Source: Mycolicibacterium sp. HK-90 (GTDB lineage Bacteria > Actinomycetota > Actinomycetes > Mycobacteriales > Mycobacteriaceae). From it: DNA of 64,000 nucleotides. Under the pieces are notes generated by a model. The model ran no database searches and was not told the origin of the DNA. It saw only the letters and a list, made by a program, of their open reading frames with translations. Position numbers and translations under genes: made by a program. This document shows, in pieces, positions 18,997 to 26,655 of the stretch. Within the stretch, counting starts at the first letter, position 1. Every line of letters starts with the position of its first letter. The DNA lies in NCBI RefSeq assembly GCF_030486405.1, contig NZ_CP129613.1:4836001-4900000 (forward strand), written 5' to 3'.

Positions 18997-19647
18997 ATGA
19001 TCTTCACCTGGAAAGCACTTGCCACCAGCATGATCGCGGCTGCCGGCGCAGTCCCGGTCGCGTTGGCACTCAGCGCCACAGCGAACGCCGAACCGGTGCC
19101 TCCGGCCCCGGCGATCCCCGGCGCGCCGAACCTGCCGATAGTCAACCAACTCGCCGGCGTGCCTGCGGCCGCGCCGCAGCTGCTGCAGGGCGTGAGCTCG
19201 GCGTTGACCGGCACCCCCGCCGCCGCACCAGCACCTGCCCCGGGCGCCACCGCATCGGTGACGCTGCCGCAGGCGCCCACGGCCGTCTCACCGGCAGCCG
19301 CCAACGCACCTCTGGGATCGCTGGTGCCCGGATTGCCGGCCACCCCTGCCGCCGCCCCGGCCGCAGTGGCTCCGACCGCCCCGGCCACCGGCCCCGCATC
19401 GCTGATCCCCTCGGCCGAGCTGACGATCCCACAGGTGCCCGGGATGCCGATCCCGCTGCCCCAGAAGGTGAACATCCCGGGTGACCTGGCCTCGCTGGCT
19501 CCGGTCGCGGCTCAAACGGCTCTGCCTGCCACGGCCCCGGCGGCCGCAGCGGCCCCGGCAGTGGCAGCTCCCGCGGCTACGGCTCCCGTCGGCGCGAACC
19601 CGGGTGTCGCAGCATTGGCCCCGCTGCTGACCGCCGGCCTGCCCTGA
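18997..19647 (+). CDS. Exported Ala/Pro-rich protein (Rv1158c-like)
   Basis: This 216-residue protein has a clear signal peptide ending near ALSATANAE (cleavage about residue 31), followed by a low-complexity Ala/Pro/Val mature region without Cys. The ATG is preceded by a GGGAG-type site in a leader (GATTGGGAGAACC) that is nearly repeated before the next gene. The position beside pimE matches M. tuberculosis Rv1158c. It is probably secreted or wall-associated, and the function is unknown. The 283 bp between it and pimE hold repeated TTTGTATGCC segments and no gene. Confidence 0.8.
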   Translation: MIFTWKALATSMIAAAGAVPVALALSATANAEPVPPAPAIPGAPNLPIVNQLAGVPAAAPQLLQGVSSALTGTPAAAPAPAPGATASVTLPQAPTAVSPAAANAPLGSLVPGLPATPAAAPAAVAPTAPATGPASLIPSAELTIPQVPGMPIPLPQKVNIPGDLASLAPVAAQTALPATAPAAAAAPAVAAPAATAPVGANPGVAALAPLLTAGLP

Positions 19648-19688
19648 TCCACGAACTGGTCTGACCGCCCGAAACGATTGGGAAAGCC

Positions 19689-20714
19689 ATGTCACCGCGT
19701 AAGTCCCTGAAGACGATGTTCGGCACCGCCGCGGCAATCGGGTCCACCACCCTGTTGTTGTTCAGCAGCGCCGTCGCCAATGCCGATCCGGCACCGCTGC
19801 CGATCGACAATGTGCAGGCGCCCGGCCTGCCGGCGATGGAGAACCTCAGCCCGATCATCCAGCAGGCCGCGGCCGACCCGGGTGGCGCGGTGCAGCTGTT
19901 GATGGCAGCCGCGCAGGCCTTCGCCGCGAACAAGTCGGAGACGGCTGAATCCCGCAACGTCGCAACGGCGGTCAACCATTTCGCGTCCCAGCCCGTCGCC
20001 GCACCCGAGCACATCCCTGCTGCGGGCGCGGGCATCGACGCGCATCTGCCCGCGGGTGTCGACCCGGCCCATGCGGCCGGGCCGGCCCCCGAGGCACTGC
20101 CCGCCCCGGCACCTACGCCCGAGGCGGCACCGGCTCCGGCCCCGGCGCCCGAGGCCGCAACACCCCCGCCGGCCCCGGCACCCGCGGCCGAGATCGCACC
20201 CGCGGCCGCGACGGTCCCGGCCCCGGCACCCGAGGCACCCCCCGCGCCTGCGCCCGCCCCCGAGGCGGCTGCGGCCGGCGCCCCGGCCCCTGACTTCGGG
20301 CCGAACGCGCCGACGACGCAGGACTTCATGTACCCGTCGATCAGCAACGGGTGCCTGAAGGACGGCGGAAACGTTCTGGCGACGGCGATCTCAGTGGCCG
20401 GCCCGGCCACGATCCCGCTGCCCGGCCCCAAGCCCGGTCAGACCGCCTACGTGTTCACCGCGATCGGCACCCCGGGTCCGGCCGCCGAACAGAAGCTTCC
20501 GCTCAACGCCACGTGGGTGAACCTGACCACCGGCAAGTCCGGCAGCGTGACACTGCAGCCGCGCTCGGACATCAACCCCGAAGGTCCGACCACGCTGACC
20601 GCGATCGCCGACACCGGCTCCGGCAGCATCATGACGACGATCTTCGGCCAGGTCACCACGACCGAAAAGCAGTGCCAGTTCATGCCCACCATCGGATCCA
20701 CGGTGGTGCCCTGA
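19689..20714 (+). CDS. Exported Ala/Pro-rich protein (Rv1157c-like)
   Basis: This 341-residue protein has a signal peptide (about residues 1-31, ending SSAVANADP), a long Ala/Pro/Glu repeat region (about residues 125-200, units such as PAPAPEA), and a C-terminal globular domain of about 130 residues with two Cys (SISNGCLKDGG...TEKQCQFMP) that could form a disulfide. It lies 41 bp after its partner with a near-identical leader (GATTGGGAAAGCC), so the two are likely co-expressed. A strong terminator follows. It corresponds by position to Rv1157c; the function is unknown. Confidence 0.8.
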   Translation: MSPRKSLKTMFGTAAAIGSTTLLLFSSAVANADPAPLPIDNVQAPGLPAMENLSPIIQQAAADPGGAVQLLMAAAQAFAANKSETAESRNVATAVNHFASQPVAAPEHIPAAGAGIDAHLPAGVDPAHAAGPAPEALPAPAPTPEAAPAPAPAPEAATPPPAPAPAAEIAPAAATVPAPAPEAPPAPAPAPEAAAAGAPAPDFGPNAPTTQDFMYPSISNGCLKDGGNVLATAISVAGPATIPLPGPKPGQTAYVFTAIGTPGPAAEQKLPLNATWVNLTTGKSGSVTLQPRSDINPEGPTTLTAIADTGSGSIMTTIFGQVTTTEKQCQFMPTIGSTVVP

Positions 20715-20738
20715 CCACACCATATGAATGGGGAAACG

Positions 20739-20784
20739 AAATTCCCGGTCGCTGGCCTCATGGCCTGCGACCGGGAATTTTGTA
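20739..20784 (+). terminator. Strong intrinsic terminator
   Basis: AAATTCCCGGTCGC (20739-20752) pairs perfectly over 14 bp with 20767-20780, and a smaller GGCC/GGCC helix sits inside the loop. TTTTG follows. It ends the two-gene Ala/Pro-rich unit. Confidence 0.85.
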
Positions 20785-20823
20785 TAGGGCTGTTTTGGTC
20801 TGTACTGGGCTGAAAGCTGCGGC

Positions 20824-20973
20824 CTAGTAAGCCATGAAGAGGATCATTTCCCGGTCGTACTCGCGGCCGGGGTGCTGCTGGGCCAGGTGCGCCTGGGCCT
20901 TCTCGACGAGGTCGTCCTCATCGGTGCCGCTGATCGCTTCGCCACACGGGCAGTTCAGATGTGTCTTCGCCAT
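20824..20973 (-). CDS. Small DUF1059-like protein
   Basis: This 49-residue protein reads MAKTHLNCPCGEAISG, then TDEDDLVEKAQAHLAQQHPG and a conserved tail ending MILFMAY. The CxC at residues 8-10 and the acidic helix followed by QAHLAQQHPG resemble DUF1059, a family of tiny metal-binding-like proteins. It is on the strand opposite the Ala/Pro-rich genes, beyond their terminator, and 46 bp downstream of the HhH-GPD gene, with which it may be transcribed. The function is unknown. Confidence 0.7.
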   Translation of the reverse strand: MAKTHLNCPCGEAISGTDEDDLVEKAQAHLAQQHPGREYDREMILFMAY

Positions 20974-21019
20974 ATGTTCACCATTGCATAGGTATCCCAG
21001 GTTTCAACCCCGAGTCTGC

Positions 21020-21604
21020 TCAAGACTTGGCCTTGGCTTCCTTCGCCGCGGCCTTCATCTGCTTCTTGTACGTGCGCACCTTCTGCAGTGACCCGGGATC
21101 GACCACATCGGCCACCGACATGTACGAGCCGGCCTTGCCGTAATCCCCCGCCGCCTCACGCCAGCCCGCCGGCGTCACGCCATATTGCTTTCCCAACAGC
21201 GCCAAGAAGATCCGGGCCTTCTGATCGCCGAACCCGGGCAGTCGCTTGAGCCGGCGCAGCACCTCTTTGCCGTTCGGATCGCCGGCGGTCCACAGCGCCG
21301 TCACGTCGCCGTCGTATTCGTCGACGACCGCCCGTGCGAGGTCTTGTACCCGCTTGGACATCGACCCCGGGAACCGGTGAATGGCCGGCGTCACCGCACA
21401 CAACGCGGCGAACTTCTCGGGATCGTATTCGGCGATCTGGACGGCGTCGACGCCGCCGATACGGTCGGCGATCTTCTTCGGCCCGGCGAATGCGACCTCC
21501 ATCGGGATCTGCTGATCAAGCATCATCCCGACCAGCAAGGCGAACGGGTTGTCCTCCAGCAACGCGTCGGCGGCCGGGTCTTGAACAAGCTGCAGTTTTC
21601 CCAC
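21020..21604 (-). CDS. HhH-GPD-type base excision DNA repair protein
   Basis: This 194-residue protein starts KLQLVQDPAADALLEDNPFALLVGMMLDQQIPME, typical of the actinobacterial HhH-GPD group, and carries a helix-hairpin-helix segment (RLKRLPGFGDQKARIFLALLGKQYG). The final Lys-rich tail could bind DNA. No Fe-S cysteine cluster is present. The family resembles DNA glycosylases, but the base it would excise is not known. It matches M. tuberculosis Rv1156 by length and position. Confidence 0.82.
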   Translation of the reverse strand: MGKLQLVQDPAADALLEDNPFALLVGMMLDQQIPMEVAFAGPKKIADRIGGVDAVQIAEYDPEKFAALCAVTPAIHRFPGSMSKRVQDLARAVVDEYDGDVTALWTAGDPNGKEVLRRLKRLPGFGDQKARIFLALLGKQYGVTPAGWREAAGDYGKAGSYMSVADVVDPGSLQKVRTYKKQMKAAAKEAKAKS

Positions 21605-21734
21605 GCCGCCAGTTTAGGACGCCGGGATCCCGGATCGACCGTCGTCGCAGGAGTCACAGGGTTTTGACGCTTGCGTCGGCGAAGTGTGCGAGTGTGTACG
21701 CGATAACCGGTGGATATGCCCATAGGAGATGGAC

Positions 21735-22031
21735 ATGCGTCGTGTGGTTGCTCCCCTCATCGCGGCGGTCGTAGCCGCTATTGCCTTGGCCGCCACCGCC
21801 AATGCGATCCCCGACCAGGGCACGCCGGAATTCGACACCTACATGCAAGGGCTGGAGCGCAACGGCTTCCACCTGAATCCCGACACCGCGTGGCGGGTGG
21901 CCCACCAGGCGTGCCAGGGCGGCATACCGGGATACATCAGTTGGGAGCTGGCTGCGCAGGGCGTGTTCGGCCCAGGTTCGGAACAGCGGGTGTACGACGT
22001 GGCCAGAAAGTATGCCTGCCCCGTTCAATAG
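21735..22031 (+). CDS. Secreted DUF732-type protein
   Basis: This 98-residue protein has a signal peptide (RRVVAPLIAAVVAAIALAATANA), after which a compact DUF732-like domain contains two Cys (HQACQGG and KYACPVQ) likely to form a disulfide. I chose the ATG at 21735, since AGGAG at 21724-21728 would be too close to the ATG at 21729. DUF732 proteins are numerous in mycobacteria and of unknown function. It lies just before the LytS-type kinase gene on the same strand. Confidence 0.8.
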   Translation: MRRVVAPLIAAVVAAIALAATANAIPDQGTPEFDTYMQGLERNGFHLNPDTAWRVAHQACQGGIPGYISWELAAQGVFGPGSEQRVYDVARKYACPVQ

Positions 22032-22080
22032 GTGAGCTAGCTGCGGGTTCGCCGCGGCGCCATCTAAGGTTGGCCGCACG

Positions 22081-23280
22081 ATGTCCGGCGAAGTTGCTAT
22101 AGCGCTGGCCCTGGCGCTGATGCTGGCGGCGGTCGCCGCCGTCGTCGTGGTGCGTACCCGAAAAGTGGTGGCCACCCCCACCGAACGGGCCGTGCACGCC
22201 GCGCTGCACACCGCCGCGCAGGCCGCCCGCGCGCTCCGCCAGGGTCTCGACACCGAGTCCGCACAGACCGCGGCCCCCTATCTCCGCGAGCTCACCGGCA
22301 CCGCGGGGCTGGCCCTGTTCGACGAGGACGCGGCCCTCCTGGCCCGCGATCACGACGACGAGGCGATCTGGCAGTCCGACACCGCCGACGTCTGCGCCGA
22401 CACCGCCCGGGAGTCGATCAGTGCCGGGCGACGCGTGCTGCGCACCGCGCGGTCGACGGCGGTGGTGGCCCAGCCCCTGCTGACCGAGGGCGGCGAGGTG
22501 CTCGGCGCGCTGGTGGTGCTGGCACCGGCCAGCCCGGGCCCGGGCATGCTCGGCGCGGTCGGCGAGGTGGCCCGTTATGCCGCCAGCCAGATCGAGCTGG
22601 CCGAGCTCGACGCGTCACGCGCCCGGCTGGACCGGGCCGAGGTGCTGGCCCTGCGCGCCCAGATCAGCCCGCATTTCATCTACAACGCGCTCAATACCAT
22701 CGCGTCGTTCGTGCGTACCGATCCCGACCGGGCCCGCGAATTGATCCTGGAGTTCGCCGACTTCACCCGTTACTCGTTCCGCGCGGCCGGGCAGTACACC
22801 ACGCTGGCCGACGAGCTGCGCAACATCGACCGCTACCTCACCCTCGAGCGGGCTCGGTTCGGGAGCAATCTCCGGGTGCGGCTGCAGGTGGCCCCCGAGG
22901 TGCTCAACGTCGTGGTGCCGTTCCTGGCACTGCAGCCCCTGGTGGAGAACGCGGTGCGGCACGGGCTGGCCGGGCAGGGCGGCGGGTCGGTCGAGATCGT
23001 GGCGCGCGACGCGGGTGCCGAATGCGTGATCACCGTCGAGGACGACGGCGCAGGCATGGATCCCGACACCCTGCGGGCCGGGCCCGGCGACGCACTGGCC
23101 GACCGGACCGGCGAATCCGCCCATGTCGGGCTGACCAATGTGGACCATCGGCTGCGCGCGGCCTTCGGCAACGACTACGGTCTGGTGGTCGAGACAGCTG
23201 TCGGCGCGGGCACCAAAGTGGTGATGCGCGTACCGAAGTTCCGTTCGGGGGTACGAGCCAGCGGAGGTGCGTTCGCGTGA
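22081..23280 (+). CDS. LytS/YehU-family sensor histidine kinase
   Basis: This 399-residue kinase has one N-terminal transmembrane helix (about residues 4-24), a GAF-like sensor region (about 60-175), the His-kinase box RAQISPHFIYNALN with phospho-acceptor His198, and an HATPase domain (QPLVENAVRHG; DDGAGMD). This is the LytS/YehU/BtsS class that phosphorylates LytTR regulators. It differs from the E. coli members in having only one membrane helix. Its stop overlaps the response regulator start by 4 bp. TAAGGT at 22065-22070 could be its -10 box. Confidence 0.9.
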   Translation: MSGEVAIALALALMLAAVAAVVVVRTRKVVATPTERAVHAALHTAAQAARALRQGLDTESAQTAAPYLRELTGTAGLALFDEDAALLARDHDDEAIWQSDTADVCADTARESISAGRRVLRTARSTAVVAQPLLTEGGEVLGALVVLAPASPGPGMLGAVGEVARYAASQIELAELDASRARLDRAEVLALRAQISPHFIYNALNTIASFVRTDPDRARELILEFADFTRYSFRAAGQYTTLADELRNIDRYLTLERARFGSNLRVRLQVAPEVLNVVVPFLALQPLVENAVRHGLAGQGGGSVEIVARDAGAECVITVEDDGAGMDPDTLRAGPGDALADRTGESAHVGLTNVDHRLRAAFGNDYGLVVETAVGAGTKVVMRVPKFRSGVRASGGAFA

Positions 23281-24065
23281 GTGCAGGCCTGACGGTGCTC
23301 GCCGTCGACGACGAGGCACCCGCGCTCGACGAGCTGGCCTACCTGTTGGGCCGGCATGCCGATGTCGGCCACGTGCACACCGCGTCCGACGCCACCTCGG
23401 CCCTGCGCGAACTCAACCAGCACGCGATCGACGCGGTGTTCCTCGACATCAACATGCCCGGCCTGTCGGGAATCGAATTGGCCGGAGTGCTCGCCAATTA
23501 CGCCAACCGCCCGGCCGTGGTGTTCGTGACCGCCCACGAGGACAAGGCGGTGGCGGCCTTCGACGTGGGTGCCGTCGACTATCTGCTCAAACCGATCCGG
23601 CAGGACCGGCTCGACGAAGCGGTGCGCCGGGTGGCCGCGGGTACTCAGGCCACCCCTGCCGCGGCTGCCGCCCAGGAGGACCAGGACTCCGACGTCATTC
23701 CCGCCGAGCTGGGCGGCATCACCCACCTGGTGCCCCGCGACAGCATCGGCTGGGTCGAGGCCGAGGGCGACTATGCCCGGCTGCATTCGGCCACCGGTGC
23801 ACACCTGGTCCGAATCCCGTTGAGCACCTTGGAGACCCGCTGGCGCGATCACGGCTTCCAGCGCATCCACCGGTCCTACCTGGTGTCGCTGCGCCAGGTG
23901 ACCGGGCTGCGCACGGCCGACGGCGCGGTCCTGGTGCGGCTACGCGCCAACGGCACCTCGCCGGCCGTGGAGCTGCCGGTGAGCCGACGTCAGGCCCGCG
24001 AGCTACGCGACCGGCTGGTCCGGGATCCGATGCGCAATCTCAAGCCTGCGGGCAGCGATGAGTGA
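23277..24065 (+). CDS. LytTR-family response regulator
   Basis: This 262-residue regulator has an N-terminal receiver domain with phospho-acceptor Asp57 (DAVFLDINMPG), the acidic pair Asp11-Asp12 and the conserved Lys (YLLKPI). Its C-terminal LytTR DNA-binding domain runs from about residue 150 to 250 (WVEAEGDYARLH; FQRIHRSYLVSL). The start is GTG 23277 within GTGA, after GGAGG. It is the partner of the LytS kinase and probably controls the flanking symporter genes; a candidate LytTR operator lies at 26170-26198. Confidence 0.92.
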   Translation: MSAGLTVLAVDDEAPALDELAYLLGRHADVGHVHTASDATSALRELNQHAIDAVFLDINMPGLSGIELAGVLANYANRPAVVFVTAHEDKAVAAFDVGAVDYLLKPIRQDRLDEAVRRVAAGTQATPAAAAAQEDQDSDVIPAELGGITHLVPRDSIGWVEAEGDYARLHSATGAHLVRIPLSTLETRWRDHGFQRIHRSYLVSLRQVTGLRTADGAVLVRLRANGTSPAVELPVSRRQARELRDRLVRDPMRNLKPAGSDE

Positions 24066-24432
24066 TCGGCCCACACCGCAGCGCCAACGCGTGGTGCTGG
24101 CCCACCGCCGCGGCGCCCGCATGGTGCGCACCCGCATCGAGGTGGCCGAGCAGACGCAGGTGGGCGACGCCCTGGTGCGCGGCCTGGTGCGGACCCAACT
24201 CGGCCTCGCACTGCGCCTCGCCGCGGTGATGATCACGATCGTGGTGTCACTGGTCCTGCTCAACGCCCTCATGCCGAATCTCGCCGCGCTCAGCGTGTTC
24301 GGGATCCGGCTGAACTGGCTTATCCTGGCCGGGCTGCTGTATCCACTGCTGTACGGCGTGGGGCGGCTGTATGTGCGGCTGGCCGAACAGGGCGAGCGGG
24401 ACTTCGTCCAGGTCGTCGACAGCGAACCATGA
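24058..24432 (+). CDS. Small two-helix membrane protein paired with symporter
   Basis: This 124-residue protein has a basic N-terminus of about 50 residues and two transmembrane helices (about residues 50-72 and 82-103). It overlaps the regulator gene by 8 bp and the symporter start by 4 bp. The layout mirrors the DUF485 gene placed before acetate symporter genes (yjcH before actP in E. coli), and a second DUF485-like gene occurs before the second symporter here. Sequence similarity to DUF485 is weak to my eye, so the family is inferred from topology and position. Confidence 0.7.
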   Translation: MSDRPTPQRQRVVLAHRRGARMVRTRIEVAEQTQVGDALVRGLVRTQLGLALRLAAVMITIVVSLVLLNALMPNLAALSVFGIRLNWLILAGLLYPLLYGVGRLYVRLAEQGERDFVQVVDSEP

Positions 24433-26159
24433 CCGGAGCACCGCTCACCGCCGCCGCCCTGCTGGCCGCCGTGGTGGCCACGATCGCCATCGGCGCCTAC
24501 GGAGTCCGGTTGTCACGCACCACCTCCGACTTCCTGGTGGCCTCGCGCAGCATCGGGCCGCAGTGGAACGCTGCCGCGATCTCGGGCGAATACCTCTCGG
24601 CCGCCTCGTTTCTCGGGGTGGCCGGGCTGATCGCGAAATACGGGGCCGACGCGCTGTGGTACCCGGTCGGTTTCACCGCGGGCTACCTGGGAGTGCTGTT
24701 GTTCGTGGCGGCACCGCTGCGCCGCTCGGGCGCCTACACCGTCCCCGACTTCGCCGAGTTCCGGCTCGGCTCGGTGGCGCTGCGCAAGGTCGCCATGCTC
24801 GTCGTCGTGGTGATCTGCCTGTTCTATCTGGCACCGCAGTATCAGGGCGCCGGTCTGGCCCTGAAAACGCTTCTGGGCGTTCCGGTCTGGATCGGCCCGA
24901 TACTCGTTGCCACGATCGTCATCACCAGCGTGGTGGCCGGCGGCATGCGGTCGATCACGTTCGTGCAGGCCTTCCAGTACTGGCTCAAACTCACCGCGAT
25001 CGCCATCCCGGCCCTGGCGCTGCTCGGCCTGTTCGTCAACGACCGTGGCGAATTGGGCGGCCCGCTGCCACCGACCGTGCAGCAGCAGACCACCGTGCAG
25101 ATCGAGACCGACGTGGTGGTGCAGGTCATCGAGCCGGCCGGGATCAGCGTGACCGGCGACCTGGACGGTCGTCACGTCGAGTCCACCCGGATCACCGCGC
25201 CCGGGCAGCACACCTTCGGTGCGGGCACCACGCTGACCCTGGCCGCCGGGGCCGCCACCCCCGTGGTGGCCGGCACCCCGGGCACGGGCAGCGAGTGGAT
25301 CGCTTCCGGTGGCGGCCTGGGCGGCGGACATCCGCTCTACCAGGTGTTGTCGATCATCGTCGCGACGTTCCTTGGCACGATGGGTCTGCCGCACGTGCTG
25401 GTCCGGTTCTACACCAACCCGGACGGGCGGGATGCCCGGCGTACCGCGCTGGCCGTGGTCGCACTGCTGTCGGTGTTCTATTTCTTCCCCATCCTGCTCG
25501 GGGTGTTCTCCCGGTTGTACGTCCCGCAACTGCTGATCACCGGAACCGCCGACGCCGCAGTGCTTCTGGCACCGGGAGCGGCCGTGGGCGGCATCGGTGG
25601 CCAGCTGCTGGCCGCCCTCGTCGCCGCCGGTGCCATCGCGGCGTTCCTGGCCACCTCCTCGGGTCTGCTGGTCAGCATCGCCGGTGCGCTGGCCACCGAT
25701 GTGTTGCGCGGCCGGGTCCGGGATTTCCGGATCGCCGCGCTCGTCGGCGGGCTGATCCCGATTCCCCTGTCGCTGATGGTGTCCGGACTGGAGTTGTCCC
25801 GCAGCGTCGGGCTGGCGTTCGCCGTCGCGGCGTCCACCCTGTGCCCGCTGCTGGTGCTCGGCATCTGGTGGCGCCGTCTGACGGTGGCCGGTGCGATGTG
25901 CGGTCTCGTGGTGGGCGGCTGCGTGTGCGGCGGCGCCGTGCTGGTGGCCATCACCGGCGGGGTGGACGACGCCGCGCTCGGGGGGTGGCCCGCGGTGATG
26001 GTGGGTTACCCCGCGGCGGTCAGCGTGCCGATCGCGTTCCTCACCATGGTCGTGGTCAGCCTGTTCACCCGGCCCTCCCCCGGCATCGCCCAGATCTTCG
26101 CGCGCATGCACGTGCCGGAACGCCTGGGTCTGGGCGTCGAGCGGGTGCCCGCGGGCTGA
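24429..26159 (+). CDS. Sodium:solute symporter, acetate/monocarboxylate type (first copy)
   Basis: This 576-residue SSS-family transporter has about 13 transmembrane helices and the family signatures GEYLSAASFLGVAGLI and GTMGLPHVLVRFYTNP. It is most like ActP/MctC-type cation:monocarboxylate symporters. An unusual insertion of roughly 90 polar residues (about 200-295, Gln/Thr/Val-rich) lies between helices and would face the outside; the second symporter lacks most of it. The gene ends the LytS-LytTR operon, which suggests that substrate sensing controls uptake. The substrate (acetate, pyruvate or lactate) cannot be decided from sequence. Confidence 0.88.
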   Translation: MTGAPLTAAALLAAVVATIAIGAYGVRLSRTTSDFLVASRSIGPQWNAAAISGEYLSAASFLGVAGLIAKYGADALWYPVGFTAGYLGVLLFVAAPLRRSGAYTVPDFAEFRLGSVALRKVAMLVVVVICLFYLAPQYQGAGLALKTLLGVPVWIGPILVATIVITSVVAGGMRSITFVQAFQYWLKLTAIAIPALALLGLFVNDRGELGGPLPPTVQQQTTVQIETDVVVQVIEPAGISVTGDLDGRHVESTRITAPGQHTFGAGTTLTLAAGAATPVVAGTPGTGSEWIASGGGLGGGHPLYQVLSIIVATFLGTMGLPHVLVRFYTNPDGRDARRTALAVVALLSVFYFFPILLGVFSRLYVPQLLITGTADAAVLLAPGAAVGGIGGQLLAALVAAGAIAAFLATSSGLLVSIAGALATDVLRGRVRDFRIAALVGGLIPIPLSLMVSGLELSRSVGLAFAVAASTLCPLLVLGIWWRRLTVAGAMCGLVVGGCVCGGAVLVAITGGVDDAALGGWPAVMVGYPAAVSVPIAFLTMVVVSLFTRPSPGIAQIFARMHVPERLGLGVERVPAG

Positions 26160-26169
26160 CTGCCCGCTC

Positions 26170-26198
26170 ACCGCTCAGCCCCCTCGACCGACCGTTCA
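26170..26198 (+). promoter_or_regulatory. Candidate LytTR operator: two direct repeats with 13-bp spacer
   Basis: ACCGCTCA (26170-26177) and ACCGTTCA (26191-26198) are separated by exactly 13 bp. As I recall, the E. coli LytTR regulator YehT/BtsR binds two direct repeats of ACC(G/A)CT(C/T)A separated by 13 bp. The first repeat fits exactly and the second has one mismatch. A further exact ACCGCTCA lies at 26277-26284, and the next gene starts at 26308. The site therefore probably lets the upstream LytTR regulator control the second symporter pair. Confidence 0.6.
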
Positions 26199-26307
26199 GC
26201 GCAGCGACGGCCGAATTCGGCGTATCGATCTCAATAGCACCCCCGTGTGACCCAGCTCTCAATTAGGTTCAGGCGAACCGCTCACCGTCAACTGTCAGGA
26301 GTCACCG

Positions 26308-26655
26308 GTGCCCGAAACCGACCTTCCCGCGAGGGTTGCCCCCACCGGGGAGCAGTTCCTCGCCGCGCAGGCCAGTCCCGAATTTCAGGAACTGCGTACC
26401 AGACTGCGCCGCTTCGTCTTTCCGATGACGGCGTTCTTTCTGCTGTGGTACGCCTTGTACGTCGCGCTCGGTGCGTTCGCCCACGAGTTCATGGCGATCC
26501 GGGTGTTCGGAAACATCAACGTCGGCCTGCTGATCGGGCTCGGCCAGTTCATCACCACGTTCGTGATCACCGGCCTGTACGTGCGTTTCGCCAACAAGGA
26601 ACTCGACCCGCGGGCCTCCGCCATCCGTGAAGAACTGGAAGGTGAGACCCGATGA
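26308..26655 (+). CDS. DUF485 family membrane protein
   Basis: This 115-residue protein of the YjcH/DUF485 type has two transmembrane helices (about residues 34-55 and 70-92) and the typical motifs RRFVFPMTAFFLLWYALYV and VGLLIGLGQFITTFVITGLYV. It starts at GTG with AGGAG 6 nt upstream. It overlaps the following symporter start by 4 bp. In other bacteria this gene is co-transcribed with an acetate symporter; its exact role is not established. Confidence 0.9.
   Translation: MPETDLPARVAPTGEQFLAAQASPEFQELRTRLRRFVFPMTAFFLLWYALYVALGAFAHEFMAIRVFGNINVGLLIGLGQFITTFVITGLYVRFANKELDPRASAIREELEGETR

Noticed and set aside
24440..24447. ACCGCTCA inside the first symporter coding start
   Set aside because: It matches the LytTR half-site but encodes Thr-Ala-Pro-Leu-Thr in frame and has no partner at 13 bp; about two or three chance occurrences are expected in 64 kb.
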